Program-made: the position numbers and the translations under genes
Assembly: GCF_017873175.1 (NCBI RefSeq)
Contig: NZ_JAGGJW010000006.1
Span: 1-64,000, forward strand
Source: Neorhizobium petrolearium
GTDB taxonomy: Bacteria > Pseudomonadota > Alphaproteobacteria > Rhizobiales > Rhizobiaceae
Reading direction: 5' to 3'
Length of the DNA: 64,000 nucleotides
Shown here: positions 44,492 to 54,325 of the stretch, one piece after another
How the letters are laid out: the number at the start of each line of letters is the position of its first letter
Numbering within the stretch: position 1 is the first letter of the stretch
The notes under the pieces: generated by a model
What the model was told of the DNA's origin: nothing
Database searches by the model: none
The model's input: only the letters and a program-made list of their open reading frames with translations

Positions 44492-45871
44492 ATGGAAAAT
44501 CCGGTTGCACTGAATCGTCTTTCCGAGAACACGGTCTTCCGTAAAGGCGATGTTTTCGTACTCTTCGGCGAACTGTTCGGCCGCGGATACGCCACCGGCT
44601 TGCTCGAGGAAGCCAGACGCGCTGGAATGGAGATTGTGGGGATCACCGTCGGGCGGCGCGACGAGAACAACGCGCTGCGACCGCTCGATGCCGAGGAACT
44701 GTCTTCGGCGGAGGCTCAGCTGGGCGGCAGGATCATCAACATACCTCTTATGGCGGGTTTCGATCTCGATGCACCCGCAGACGGCCCAACTCCCACCGAT
44801 CTGCTGGCAAAAATGACGCTTGAGAGCTGGGAACACGACAAGCTCGACTGGGACTATATCGGGCAATGCCGCGACATCGCCACTGCGCGTTTTACGGAGT
44901 CGCTTTCAAAAGTCATGACCGTTCTCGACGGAATGATCGCCGCTGGCCGCAATGTTTTCTTCGCCCACACAATGGCCGGGGGCATCCCGAAGGCGAAGGT
45001 ATTCTTGGTCGTCGCCAATCGAATCTACAAGGGGACCGGAACCCGCCATATGTCGTCGCAGACCTTGCTCGACAGTGACCTGGGAAAACTCATCCTGCAG
45101 AATTTTGACGACGTCTCCGCAAACACCTTTCGCCATCTCATTGATTTCAGCGCTGCGATCCGCGAGCGCGTGGAAGCTTCTGGCGGTCAAATACGATATA
45201 CGGCCTATGGTTACCACGGATCGGCGGTCCTCATTGACGGAAGCTATCGTTGGCAGACCTACACCAACTACACCCAGGGTTATGCGAAGATGCGGCTCGA
45301 AGGCATTGCAGAGGAAGCCTGGGCGACAGGGATCAAGGCAACTGTCTATAACTGTCCCGAAATCCGGACCAATTCGTCCGATGTGTTCACGGGTATCGAG
45401 CTGCCCCTGATACCGCTGCTGCTTGCGTTGAAGAAAGAGAACGGTGGCCAATGGGCAGACGAACAGTGGCAGGCCTGCCAGCAGCGTTTGGCCGACGGCT
45501 TAACCATGAAGGATGTTTTCCGGAAGATCACCGACATGCAGGCCAGCGAGGTCATGCGTCCGTTCTATGACTTTTCGGCATGGCCCATGGCAAACAGCCA
45601 GGCACAGGCCGATTTGACCATCGGCACGTCCAACGAGATCACCCAGATGCATCGGGATAGCAAGCTGATGATCAGCGACCTCCTGAGCGGTCTCGTTGTG
45701 AAGGCAACCGGACAGCTAATTTTTGGCGAATCTTCCGAACCCTCCGGTCCCGTCCTGTGGCTCAACCACGATATCGTGGCTCGGCGACTTAACGCTTCCC
45801 ACCCGCATTCGAAGTCTCCCGCGCCGCTTATCGCGCGGGGAATGGAATCCTCGCACCTTGAGATGGCGTGA
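44492..45871 (+). CDS. Enoyl-ACP reductase FabMG-like / Rossmann-type protein
   Basis: The 459-residue protein starts MENPV and carries FVLFGELFGRGYATGLLEEA (about 22-41), then IVGITVGRRDENNALRPL, then FFAHTMAGGIPKAK near 155 and RYTAYGYHGS near 235. From memory this is the arrangement of a family labelled enoyl-ACP reductase FabMG (triclosan-tolerant, related in role to FabV/FabI); I cannot run a search to confirm. The Y-x-x-Y-x-Y region could be the catalytic tyrosines. It is a single gene with a clear terminator 7 nt after its stop. It could be a duplicate fatty-acid enzyme or a specialised oxidoreductase. Confidence 0.5.
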   Translation: MENPVALNRLSENTVFRKGDVFVLFGELFGRGYATGLLEEARRAGMEIVGITVGRRDENNALRPLDAEELSSAEAQLGGRIINIPLMAGFDLDAPADGPTPTDLLAKMTLESWEHDKLDWDYIGQCRDIATARFTESLSKVMTVLDGMIAAGRNVFFAHTMAGGIPKAKVFLVVANRIYKGTGTRHMSSQTLLDSDLGKLILQNFDDVSANTFRHLIDFSAAIRERVEASGGQIRYTAYGYHGSAVLIDGSYRWQTYTNYTQGYAKMRLEGIAEEAWATGIKATVYNCPEIRTNSSDVFTGIELPLIPLLLALKKENGGQWADEQWQACQQRLADGLTMKDVFRKITDMQASEVMRPFYDFSAWPMANSQAQADLTIGTSNEITQMHRDSKLMISDLLSGLVVKATGQLIFGESSEPSGPVLWLNHDIVARRLNASHPHSKSPAPLIARGMESSHLEMA

Positions 45872-45877
45872 AGGCTT

Positions 45878-45907
45878 CCCAGCTTAGCTTGGAAGCTGGG
45901 TGTTTTG
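45878..45907 (+). terminator. Rho-independent terminator after FabMG-like gene
   Basis: CCCAGCTT (45878-45885) and AAGCTGGG (45893-45900) form a perfect 8-bp stem with a 7-nt loop, followed by TGTTTTGG. It starts 7 nt after the stop codon. Confidence 0.75.
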
Positions 45908-46238
45908 GCCATGAAACGACGAATCTTGCGACAGGAATGCGCCCGCATATCGGCCACAGAGACCGTCACCGTGCCCGCCTTAAAGCAGACATCGCGCCGG
46001 CAGCGGCGCCACCTCACGTGCGCGCCGAAAGTGCATGTTGTCTCTCGTTCAGAACGAATTTGCTTTCCATGTCGCAACGTCATCGTGCCGCTGAGATAAC
46101 TTGTGAACTTCAAGGATGCGGCTTGTACTTTGACACCTCAGCCGCATGCAGCTACAGGCCATGACCTCCGGTGGTCAACGCGCTTGGCTCAGGCCCGAGC
46201 TACTCTCCTTTGTATCCTTTTTAGCAGCTCAACGGCCG
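45908..46238. repeat. Intergenic region with a diverged dispersed repeat
   Basis: No gene is seen. The segment 45930-46000 shares two blocks with 55577-55645: a block around AATGCGCCCGCAT with GACAG before and TCGGCCA after it, and then TAAAGCAGACATCG. The copies differ at scattered positions and in the length between blocks. It looks like a rhizobial intergenic repeat family of unknown role. Confidence 0.5.
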
Positions 46239-47318
46239 TCAATTCAACCTTCGACCGGAAGCTTCCTCGAATACATGAACAGCGTCTATGTTTGGGCGCA
46301 CGTGGATCAGATCGCCCACGCTGATGGCAGTATCACGAGGAAACTCCACCGTGAGCATACGCGCGTTGCCAGTTTCCAGGTAACCATAGGTCTGGCTGCC
46401 CAATCGCTCGGCTACGGCGAGTCTCCCGCCGAACCACGCCTCTTCTGGACTGCAGACGACCAGATCCTCGGGCCTGATTCCGAGGGTTGCGGCCCCGGCT
46501 CGCAATTGTTGTGCGGCCTCGTTCTCCAGCATGATGGCGCGGTCCTTCAGCCGAACTTTGACCTTCTCGCCATGGGTGACGAGTTCCGCGGAGAACGTAT
46601 TCATTGTCGGACTACCGATGAAGCGGGCGACAAAGAGGCTGGCCGGACGGTGGTAAAGCTCCAGCGGAGGACCGATCTGTTCGACGCGCCCGGCATTCAG
46701 CACCACAATGCGATCCGCAAGCGTCATCGCCTCGACCTGGTCGTGTGTGACATAAACGGTGGTCGCCTTCATTCGATTGTGAAGTTTTGCGATCTCCAGC
46801 CGCATTTCTACCCGCAGTGCGGCGTCGAGATTTGAAAGTGGCTCATCGAAAAGGAAAGCGGAAGGCTCCCTCACGATGGCGCGGCCCATGGCGACACGCT
46901 GGCGCTGACCGCCGGAAAGCTGGGCAGGCCGCCGGTCAAGAAACGGCTGGATCCGAAGGATATCGGCCGCCTGCGCCACGCGCTGCTGGATGACGGCCTC
47001 GTCCGTCCCGCGCATCTTCAGCCCGAATGCCATATTCTCGAGCACACTCATGTGCGGATAAAGTGCATAGTCCTGAAACACCATCGCAATGTCTCTTTGA
47101 GACGGCGGTAGGGCGTTGACCATCTTTCCGCCGATCTCGAGGCGGCCTCCGGAAATATCCTCAAGCCCCGCGATCATTCGCAGCAGGGTGGATTTTCCGC
47201 AGCCGGAGGGACCTACCAGAACGAGGAACTCGCCGCTTTCGATCTCGATATCAATGTCGTGGATGACCTGCAGCGATCCGTAGGATTTCCGGATTTCCCT
47301 CAAGCTGATTGCAGTCAC
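46239..47318 (-). CDS. ABC ATPase (MalK/UgpC type)
   Basis: This is a 359-residue sugar-importer ATPase with Walker A GPSGCGKST (about 36-44), signature LSGGQRQR, Walker B FLFDEP, H-loop YVTHDQ and a C-terminal TOBE domain. The start is GTG 47318 (MTAISLREIR), because GGAGGAG at 47325-47331 sits 6 nt upstream; frames running to 47405 add a nonsense lead. It is divergent from the GntR gene and supplies the ATPase for the binding protein and permeases at 49105-52167, which have no ATPase of their own. Confidence 0.92.
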   Translation of the reverse strand: MTAISLREIRKSYGSLQVIHDIDIEIESGEFLVLVGPSGCGKSTLLRMIAGLEDISGGRLEIGGKMVNALPPSQRDIAMVFQDYALYPHMSVLENMAFGLKMRGTDEAVIQQRVAQAADILRIQPFLDRRPAQLSGGQRQRVAMGRAIVREPSAFLFDEPLSNLDAALRVEMRLEIAKLHNRMKATTVYVTHDQVEAMTLADRIVVLNAGRVEQIGPPLELYHRPASLFVARFIGSPTMNTFSAELVTHGEKVKVRLKDRAIMLENEAAQQLRAGAATLGIRPEDLVVCSPEEAWFGGRLAVAERLGSQTYGYLETGNARMLTVEFPRDTAISVGDLIHVRPNIDAVHVFEEASGRRLN

Positions 47319-47360
47319 GGCATGCTCCTCCCGCAAGGTCTCTATCCGCTCTTGACGTTC

Positions 47361-47384
47361 ATTATCGATATCAATATCAATAAT
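47361..47384. promoter_or_regulatory. 24-bp palindromic operator between ATPase and GntR
   Basis: Left half ATTATCGATATC and right half AATATCAATAAT are reverse complements at 10 of 12 positions. It sits centrally in the 80-nt divergent region, immediately before the GGAGGG site of the GntR gene. Size and position fit autoregulation and joint control of both transcripts by the GntR protein. Confidence 0.65.
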
Positions 47385-47398
47385 TGGAGGGAAGATGA

Positions 47399-48103
47399 TT
47401 GGCAACTCCGCGGAAGCAAATGACGTACTTTTCTGCCCAGTCGAATGCGCGAGACGCTAAGCCGGCAAAGTCGGCTGCCACCTTCAACGCGCTCAAGCGC
47501 GATATCATGCTGGGGGTGCTTCCGGCTGGAGCCGCTCTGACCGAGCTGGATCTTGCCGCCTATTTTTCCTGCAGTCAGGGAACGGTGCGTGAAGCGCTGC
47601 TGCAATTGCAGGAGGAGGGGCTTGTTCGCCGGCAGGGTCATCGCGGTACGCAGGTCTCCGAATGCACGGAAGCTGAAGCGGTGGAAATGTTCCGGGTGCG
47701 CCAGCAGATCGAGTGCAGTGGCATTCTGCGAGCATTGCAGATGCCCACACGCACGCTCGTTGCCGACTTGAAGGCTCTGTTCGACAAGATGTTGGAGGCG
47801 GCAGCGGTGGGCGACGAACTGAAACTGGCCTCGCTTGATCGGGATTTTCACCGTCGCCTGTTTCAAGACGCGCAGCTTCCCGCGCTCGACCCGATTCTGC
47901 ACCGCTGCCTGGTGCACAATCACCGCTTCAAGATTTCACGCAGCACCAGCCCTCGCGATCTTGTCGCAACAGCACAGCGGCATGCCTCGATCATCGACGC
48001 TGTCGAGGCGGGGGATGTGGGAAGGGCGTCTGAGGCGCTGCGTCACCACATCGCGACGATCGTTGACCTTGGTCCCGATGTTTTCCCGGATGAACGTCAA
48101 TGA
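47399..48103 (+). CDS. GntR/FCD transcriptional regulator
   Basis: The 234-residue protein has a winged helix at about 25-90 (LDLAAYFSCSQGTVREALLQL) and an FCD domain with D-R-D-F-H-R-R-L-F and later HNHR and RH positions for metal/ligand binding. TTG 47399 lies 7 nt after GGAGGG (47386-47391); ATG 47420 is the next option. Its stop overlaps the esterase ATG. It probably represses the whole sugar module until its ligand is present. Confidence 0.88.
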   Translation: MATPRKQMTYFSAQSNARDAKPAKSAATFNALKRDIMLGVLPAGAALTELDLAAYFSCSQGTVREALLQLQEEGLVRRQGHRGTQVSECTEAEAVEMFRVRQQIECSGILRALQMPTRTLVADLKALFDKMLEAAAVGDELKLASLDRDFHRRLFQDAQLPALDPILHRCLVHNHRFKISRSTSPRDLVATAQRHASIIDAVEAGDVGRASEALRHHIATIVDLGPDVFPDERQ

Positions 48104-49086
48104 ACGCAGCGCCCGACATCTCCCTGCTTTCTGCCGATATGGCACGGCTTCTTAAGCGCGTCGAACGAGAAGTGAGGCCGCAACCTGATCCGACGCTGCT
48201 GTCCCCGTCAAAAGGAAGGGCGTTCACCCTTAAGAGCAATCGCCGCTGGAATGTCGATCTGCCCGAGATAGCCGCCGCTGGTGACGCCTGGATCGACGCG
48301 GATGAAAGTCTCGGGTCGGCGCGCGTTCGCCTGAAGGTTCTGGTGCCGCCGGGGCATCGGCCGGGCGCGATGATCTTCGTGCATGGCGGCGGTTTCGCAT
48401 TCTGTAGTCCTGAGACGCACGAGCGATGCGCGCGCGTCCTAGCGGTTGAGACTGGCCTGCCGGTCTTGCTGCCGGACTATCGGCTCTCGCCGGAGCATCC
48501 CTATCCTGCGGGGTTGGTTGACGTTGTCGCAACGTTGCGATCGGCTTTTGCTGCAGCAAGAGTCTTCGGCGTTGAGGAAGGCCCACTGGTTATGGCAGGC
48601 GACTCCGCAGGCGCAAATCTTGCGCTCGCGGCGTTACTACACGAGCAACCTCGATCGAACGCCGTTGTGGCAGGCGCCTTGCTTTTCTACGGAACCTATG
48701 CAGCGTCCTTCCACACGCAGTCGTACCGTGATTTCGAACATGGACCGGGACTGACGACTGCAAAGATGCAGCGCTATTGGAACTGGTATACCGGCGATCG
48801 CGATGTTTCGCTCGATCCGCTGGCGTGTCCCCTAGTCGCCTCTGAAGAGGCACTGAAAGCGCTGCCGCCCCTTCATCTGACGGCCGCTGGCGTGGATCCT
48901 CTGCTCTCGGACAGCATCCTGCTGGACAAACGGCTCGAGGCTCTTGGGCGCAGCGATGCGCTGACAGTCGTGCCTGGTGTGACGCACGGCTTTCTGCAGA
49001 ACACGATCGATCTTGCCGCGGCGCGGGAGGCGCTGGCGGCGGCAGGGAAGGCGGCAAAGGACATGATCGCCGGAACCCAAGCTTGA
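48100..49086 (+). CDS. Alpha/beta hydrolase, hormone-sensitive lipase family esterase
   Basis: This is a 328-residue cytoplasmic esterase. The oxyanion-hole motif HGGG is at 95-98, the nucleophile Ser169 is in GDSAG, and the acidic D-P-L and His in THGF are near the C-terminus. Such enzymes remove acetyl or other acyl groups. Placed between the regulator and the binding protein of a sugar operon, it probably deacylates the imported glycoside or lactone. ATG overlaps the GntR stop. Confidence 0.88.
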   Translation: MNAAPDISLLSADMARLLKRVEREVRPQPDPTLLSPSKGRAFTLKSNRRWNVDLPEIAAAGDAWIDADESLGSARVRLKVLVPPGHRPGAMIFVHGGGFAFCSPETHERCARVLAVETGLPVLLPDYRLSPEHPYPAGLVDVVATLRSAFAAARVFGVEEGPLVMAGDSAGANLALAALLHEQPRSNAVVAGALLFYGTYAASFHTQSYRDFEHGPGLTTAKMQRYWNWYTGDRDVSLDPLACPLVASEEALKALPPLHLTAAGVDPLLSDSILLDKRLEALGRSDALTVVPGVTHGFLQNTIDLAAAREALAAAGKAAKDMIAGTQA

Positions 49087-49104
49087 TTTTCAGAGGAGGA
49101 GAGA

Positions 49105-50307
49105 ATGAAAATGCTGAAGAAACTGGCCGTAGGCGCCGCCCTTGCGACCGCGCTCCTTGCAAGCACCGCATCCGCGGAAACCGTCCGGTTCTGGTATCAT
49201 TTTGATAATCCGGAAAACCCGATGGACGATTTGGTAGCCAAATTCGAGGCTGACAATCCAGGCATCGAGATCGAAGCCGAAAACGTTCCTTGGAACAGCT
49301 ACTACGATAATCTTTATACAGCCCTGGTCGGTGGAAATGCACCTGATGCGGCCATGGTGAAGCTGTTCGCCCAGCCGCGCCTCATCGAAATGGGGGCGCT
49401 GGAGCCAATTGGCGAGCAGGTCGAGACCTGGTCCGGCAAGGCAGACCTTCTCGACAACCTGCTGGAAATCAACAAGGGGCCGGACGGCCAGCAGTACTAT
49501 CTGCCGATCCAGTACGTCGTACTCTATCTCTACTATCGGGCTGACTTGTTCGAACAGGCAGGCTTGAAGCCGCCGGCGACGTGCGACGAGTTCCGGGATG
49601 CAGCTATCAAACTGACCAAAGCGCCGGAGACCTACGGCTTCGGCCTGCGTGGCGGGAAGGGCGGCTGGGACCAGTGGGGGGCCTTCGTGTTGTCGCAGGG
49701 CGCAAAGCTGGAGCCAGGGGGGCTGACGACCCCTGAAGCGATCGCTGCCAATCAATGGTTGATCGACCTCTTCCAGAAGGACAAGGTTATCCCTCCGTCC
49801 GCGCCCAACGACGGCTTCCAGGAAATTACAGCCGCCTTCAAGAACGGTACGACTGCCATGACCATCCATCACATTGGCTCGTCCAATGACATGGTCAAGG
49901 CGCTCGGTGACAAGGTTTCGGCTGTCCCCGTTCCCGAGTGCGGTGGCGGACGCTGGACGTCCTATGGCGACGAGTCGCTGGCTATCTTCTCCTCTTCGCA
50001 GGTCAAGGATGCAGCATGGAAGTGGATCTCCTTCCTTGCGGAGGGGGAGAACAACGTCGCGTTCAACAAGGCAACGGGCCAGATGACTGTCACCAAGAGC
50101 GGATCCGAGAACTGGACCCTGCATGAGCGCCGGTTCGTAGACGCGACCGTGCAATCGCTGCCCTTCGCTGAAGTACTGCCGCAGAACACTGCCACGTCCG
50201 AATTCGTAAACACGGCCTGGCAGACGGCGATGCAGCAGGCGCTAACCGGGCAGATTACGTCAGAACAGATGATGCAGCAGCTCGAGGCGCTCTTCGCGCA
50301 GCAGTAA
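49105..50307 (+). CDS. ABC substrate-binding protein (CUT1 sugar type)
   Basis: This is a 400-residue periplasmic binding protein. The signal peptide is about 1-24, ending ASA. The mature start TVRFWYHFDNPENPMDDLVA is typical of family 1 sugar-binding proteins, with V-G-G-N-A-P-D-A-A-M following. An AGGAGGAG site precedes ATG 49105 by 8 nt. It is the first transport gene of the module after the esterase. Confidence 0.92.
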   Translation: MKMLKKLAVGAALATALLASTASAETVRFWYHFDNPENPMDDLVAKFEADNPGIEIEAENVPWNSYYDNLYTALVGGNAPDAAMVKLFAQPRLIEMGALEPIGEQVETWSGKADLLDNLLEINKGPDGQQYYLPIQYVVLYLYYRADLFEQAGLKPPATCDEFRDAAIKLTKAPETYGFGLRGGKGGWDQWGAFVLSQGAKLEPGGLTTPEAIAANQWLIDLFQKDKVIPPSAPNDGFQEITAAFKNGTTAMTIHHIGSSNDMVKALGDKVSAVPVPECGGGRWTSYGDESLAIFSSSQVKDAAWKWISFLAEGENNVAFNKATGQMTVTKSGSENWTLHERRFVDATVQSLPFAEVLPQNTATSEFVNTAWQTAMQQALTGQITSEQMMQQLEALFAQQ

Positions 50308-50389
50308 CCTCCCAGAAGAGGGCGCGCTGCGCCCCCTTCGCCTCTCCCATTCGCCCGGCCCGAACATCAGGGCGGATGGGACCTTCCGA

Positions 50390-51337
50390 ATGCCAACGGC
50401 CGGGAACGACCGAATGACCGCGACGACCGCCTCACCATCGAGCGCTGTGACCATCCCGACGCCTTGGAGCGTCCGACTGATGCCCTACATGCTGCTGGCG
50501 CCCGCGGTTCTCGTCACCGTGTTCATCGTCTTCTTTCCGATGGTGCAGGCGCTGGCCACCAGCTTCTATGATCTCATCCTCTGGAAGCCCAATGCCAGCC
50601 GCTTCGTCGGGTTTGGTAACTATGTGAAGCTGTTTGCCGATCCGGTGTTCTGGACCGCGCTTGGCAATACCGCCATCTGGATCGGCCTGACGGTGCCGCT
50701 TCAGATGGCCCTCGGTCTCCTGACCGCATTGTTGCTGAACCGGGAATTCCCGTGGCGCGGTCTGGCGCGCGGGCTCATCATCATACCCTGGGCGCTGCCG
50801 AGCGTGGTGATCGCCCTGATGTGGCGCTGGATCTACGACCCGAATACGGGTGTCTTGAACGATATTCTGATTTATCTTTCGGTCGTGCATTCTGCCGTGC
50901 CATGGCTTGCCGATCCCGATCTCGCTCTCTATGCGATCATCGCGACATTGACCTGGCAGGGCTTCCCCTTCTTCGCGGTCATGATCCTTGCGGGGCTGCA
51001 GGGGATCCCAAAGAGCCACTACGAGGCAGCTTCCATCGACGGCGCCTCGACCTGGCGGCAGTTCGTGCACATCACTCTGCCGGGTATTGCTCCGGTTCTG
51101 GCGACTGCCGGACTGCTTCGGGTCATCTGGGTAGCCAACTCCATGGACGTCATCTTCGTCATGACGGGCGGGGGACCGGGCTATGCCACCCATACCCTGC
51201 CGCTCTACGCCTTTGTGCGCGCCCGCCAGAACCTCGACTTCGGCTATGGCACGACCATCGCGGTCACATTTACCATCCTCCTCGGTGCAGTCGTCGCTCT
51301 CTATCTTGCCCGTACCATGCGCGAGGTAGAACGATGA
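50390..51337 (+). CDS. ABC sugar permease (MalF/UgpA type)
   Basis: This is a 315-residue inner-membrane permease with six helices and the docking loop EAASIDGASTWRQF followed by a TLPGIAP stretch. ATG 50390 or 50414 could be the start; neither has a strong ribosome site. Its end overlaps the next permease by 4 nt. Confidence 0.9.
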   Translation: MPTAGNDRMTATTASPSSAVTIPTPWSVRLMPYMLLAPAVLVTVFIVFFPMVQALATSFYDLILWKPNASRFVGFGNYVKLFADPVFWTALGNTAIWIGLTVPLQMALGLLTALLLNREFPWRGLARGLIIIPWALPSVVIALMWRWIYDPNTGVLNDILIYLSVVHSAVPWLADPDLALYAIIATLTWQGFPFFAVMILAGLQGIPKSHYEAASIDGASTWRQFVHITLPGIAPVLATAGLLRVIWVANSMDVIFVMTGGGPGYATHTLPLYAFVRARQNLDFGYGTTIAVTFTILLGAVVALYLARTMREVER

Positions 51338-52167
51338 ACAAGCCCTCGACCTTCCGCCGCATCATTACAGTTGATCTGCCTGTATTGATTATTGTCCTCT
51401 TTGCAATGGCGCCCTTCGCTTGGATGGTGCTGACGTCGCTGACACCGACGCAGGCTCTGAATGCGACAGGCGTTTCAATCTCCCCTGCAGGCTGGAGTCT
51501 CGACAATTATATGCGTCTGCTGCAGCAGACTTCCTTCCTCGGCAACATGCTCGATAGCCTGATCATTGCTTGCGGTACGATGGCACTTGGGCTCGCTGTC
51601 GCTGTGACGGCTGCCTATGCCTTCTCGCGCTTCCGCTTTACCGGCCGCAAGCTCCTCATGTTGCAGTTTCTGCTGATCAACATGTTCCCGATCGTGCTGC
51701 TGATCCTGCCACTCTTTGTGCTGATGCGGAGGGTGGGCCTACTCGACACTCATTTCGGGCTGATCCTTGCCAATGCGACGGTTGCCATTCCCTTCGCGGT
51801 CTGGATGCTCACGAGCTATGTCGGCGCTATTCCGAAGAGCCTCGACGAGGCCGCGATGATTGACGGCTGTTCGCGGCTGACGGCGCTAAGGCGGGTCGTT
51901 CTGCCGCTCATGCTGCCGGGTATCATCTCGACGGGCATCTACATCTTCATCACCGCCTGGAATGAATATCTTTATGCGCTGACGCTGGGCGGAAGGAACG
52001 TTCGACCCGTCACGGTCGCAATCCAGACCCTCATCGGCGAATATCAGATCGAATGGGGCCTGCTTGCTGCGGGCGCCGTCGTCGGTGCCATGCCGGCCAC
52101 CATCCTTTTCCTTCTCGTTCAGCGTCGCCTCATTGGCGGGATGACGCAGGGTGCGGTGAAGGGCTGA
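51334..52167 (+). CDS. ABC sugar permease (MalG/UgpE type)
   Basis: This is a 277-residue inner-membrane permease with six helices, the docking loop [20 protein letters not shown] and the family ending GAVKG. It overlaps the first permease (ATGA). It forms the pore with it and uses the divergent ATPase at 46239-47318. Confidence 0.92.
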   Translation: MNKPSTFRRIITVDLPVLIIVLFAMAPFAWMVLTSLTPTQALNATGVSISPAGWSLDNYMRLLQQTSFLGNMLDSLIIACGTMALGLAVAVTAAYAFSRFRFTGRKLLMLQFLLINMFPIVLLILPLFVLMRRVGLLDTHFGLILANATVAIPFAVWMLTSYVGAIPKSLDEAAMIDGCSRLTALRRVVLPLMLPGIISTGIYIFITAWNEYLYALTLGGRNVRPVTVAIQTLIGEYQIEWGLLAAGAVVGAMPATILFLLVQRRLIGGMTQGAVKG

Positions 52168-52190
52168 ACCGAATAAAAAGAGGACAGATA

Positions 52191-53072
52191 ATGAACCCAA
52201 TCGGGTTGATCTCCATGCAATATGCGCGGCCATTCATGGCAGAGCATTTCTCTTTGTTGTCCGAGATGCGCGGACTTGGCTACGATTTCGTCGAGCTTCT
52301 TGTCCCGGAGCCGGGTGAGCTCGATCTGAAGGAGGCTCGCCAAGCGCTAGAGGGCGCACAGCTTGGCGTCGTGCTCGCCGCCCGCGTCAACCTGCAGCGC
52401 AACCTGTCGTCGGATGATCCGGCGGCCAGTCGCGCTGGCATCGACTACCTCAAGTATGCGGCCGATTGTGCCGCGGCTCTCGGCGCCACGATCGTCGGCG
52501 GTCCGCTCACCGGCAATCCGCTCGTCTTTGCCGGCCGGCCGCCGCAACCGGTCAGCGAGGAGGAGCGACATGCGCGAAAGGCCCGCTGCGTCGCCGGTCT
52601 GAAGGAAGCGGGCGATCATGCTGCCAGCCTTGGGGTGGTACTGGCGGTCGAGCCGCTCAACCGCTTCGAAAGCGACGTGCTTTGCACGACACAGCAGGCG
52701 ATCGAGTTGCTCGACGCCGTGGATCATCCAGGCGTCCAGCTTATGCTCGACACGTTCCACATGCACATGGAAGAAGCCTCCATTGCCGAGGCGATCCGGC
52801 TGGGCGGACGGCGCGTCGTGCACTTCCAGGCCAATGAGAACCACCGCGGCTTCCCCGGTACCGGCGCGACGGATTGGGTCGATGTGTTCCGGGCGCTCCA
52901 TGAGATCGGTTATGGAGGCCCGATATCGCTCGAACCCTTCCGCCGCAACGACGACCGCTTCGGCGTTCCCTTCGCGCAGTGGCGCGCGCCGCACGAGGAC
53001 GAGAGCGAACGCCTTGCTGCGAGCGCCCAATTCATCAAGTCCCACATCCTGCTTACGGAATATCGTCGATGA
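52191..53072 (+). CDS. Sugar phosphate isomerase/epimerase (xylose isomerase-like TIM barrel)
   Basis: The 293-residue protein is of the AP-endonuclease-2/IolE/IolI fold. The metal ligands are visible as Glu in AVEPLNRFE, Asp-x-x-His in [12 protein letters not shown] and the last Glu in SLEPF. Members isomerise or epimerise sugars, inososes or 3-keto sugars such as D-psicose/tagatose. ATG 52191 has an AAAGAGGA site. It is coupled to the following dehydrogenase; such pairs often run an oxidation-isomerisation route. Confidence 0.87.
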   Translation: MNPIGLISMQYARPFMAEHFSLLSEMRGLGYDFVELLVPEPGELDLKEARQALEGAQLGVVLAARVNLQRNLSSDDPAASRAGIDYLKYAADCAAALGATIVGGPLTGNPLVFAGRPPQPVSEEERHARKARCVAGLKEAGDHAASLGVVLAVEPLNRFESDVLCTTQQAIELLDAVDHPGVQLMLDTFHMHMEEASIAEAIRLGGRRVVHFQANENHRGFPGTGATDWVDVFRALHEIGYGGPISLEPFRRNDDRFGVPFAQWRAPHEDESERLAASAQFIKSHILLTEYRR

Positions 53073-54064
53073 CTCTCAAGATCGGTTGGATCGGCTGCGG
53101 CGTCCACGCTACCCAGATGCTGCTTCCGCAGCTCGTTCGCCACGACGTACAGATTGTTGCGCTTTGCGACATTGACGGCAAACGTCTGGCATCTGCGGGA
53201 CGGCAATTCGGCGTCTCGAACCTGACGAGCGACGCGGAGGAGCTCATACGGCGCTCCGATATCGACGCTGTCGGCATGGCCGTTGGCCCTGACCAGCACC
53301 TCCAGTTCGGCAAGATGGCATTGGAGCGGGGGCTTCCCGTCTTCATGGAAAAGCCGCCATCCGGCAGCGCCGCAGGTGCGCGGGAACTGCGTGTCGCCTC
53401 GGAGAAAACCGGCAAGCCGCTGCTTCTCGGCTTCATGAAGCGCTACTCAGCCGGAAACAAGATCGCGGCTAATATCCTGCGCTCGGGCCGTTTCGGAGAA
53501 ATCTACGGCCTTACCGGCTACTACATGACCGCACCTGGGTATTTCGCGGGCAATGTCGACTATACCGGCTTCTTCCTGCATCACTGCGTGCACTATATGG
53601 ACCTCGTTTCCTTCCTCGTCTCGCCAGTCACCAAGCTGACGGCCCGCAAGGTGGAGAAGGGCAGGGGCAAGGTGCTCTTCCATGTGAACTTTGATTTCGA
53701 ATGCGGTGCTATCGGCACCATAGCAATGGGAACAGCACAATCGCGCGGAGCTCCCGTTGAGCGCATTGAGATCATGGGCGATCACCAGCGAATAGAGGTC
53801 GACAACGTCATCGAGGTGCGCTGGAACCGTAACCCGCCCTTCAAGGTCGACGATCCGGCTGCCACGCTTGACGATGCTGCTGACACACTGACTTGGAAAC
53901 CCAACTTCACGGCGGCGGCGAACGAAGACCCAAAGGGTTACCACTCGTTGCTAGCCGACGTCATACCGGCACTGGCGGGACAGAAAACGCCGGCTCCGAC
54001 GATCGCAGACGGTGTAGTTGCCATGGAGCGCCTTGAAGCATTGCGACGTGAGTTGGCCTTGTAG
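53069..54064 (+). CDS. Gfo/Idh/MocA-family oxidoreductase
   Basis: This is a 331-residue NAD(P)-dependent dehydrogenase. The Rossmann loop WIGCGVHA is near residue 7, the EKP motif near residue 94 (FMEKPPSG) and the catalytic-region histidines in [11 protein letters not shown] near 170. It oxidises a sugar or cyclitol hydroxyl. Its ATG overlaps the isomerase stop. With the esterase, importer and isomerase it completes a small carbohydrate pathway; the substrate is not predictable. Confidence 0.88.
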   Translation: MTLKIGWIGCGVHATQMLLPQLVRHDVQIVALCDIDGKRLASAGRQFGVSNLTSDAEELIRRSDIDAVGMAVGPDQHLQFGKMALERGLPVFMEKPPSGSAAGARELRVASEKTGKPLLLGFMKRYSAGNKIAANILRSGRFGEIYGLTGYYMTAPGYFAGNVDYTGFFLHHCVHYMDLVSFLVSPVTKLTARKVEKGRGKVLFHVNFDFECGAIGTIAMGTAQSRGAPVERIEIMGDHQRIEVDNVIEVRWNRNPPFKVDDPAATLDDAADTLTWKPNFTAAANEDPKGYHSLLADVIPALAGQKTPAPTIADGVVAMERLEALRRELAL

Positions 54065-54325
54065 AGCTCTCGGTGAATACCGGAGACTCCGAACATCTGG
54101 GCTGCTGTAGCGTTGGCGTTTGCCGATACGAACTCGCCACTATAGAAGTTCGCTCCGCTCGAAAGCAAACAGTCAGGTGCGCCAAAGCCAGCAGCAGTCG
54201 CAGCGGCGATTATTCCGCTTCGCGCCTGCAACCTGGTCGTTCACAGTCAGAGCTGGGCGACCCGAAAGCTGCCCTGGGCCGCAGCGCCTAGCAGGGGTAA
54301 CCAAGCGGACCGAGCCGCCGTTCGT

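Noticed and set aside
43949..44866. 305-codon minus-strand frame
   Set aside because: Half of it is antisense to the FabMG-like gene and the rest has no recognisable motif.
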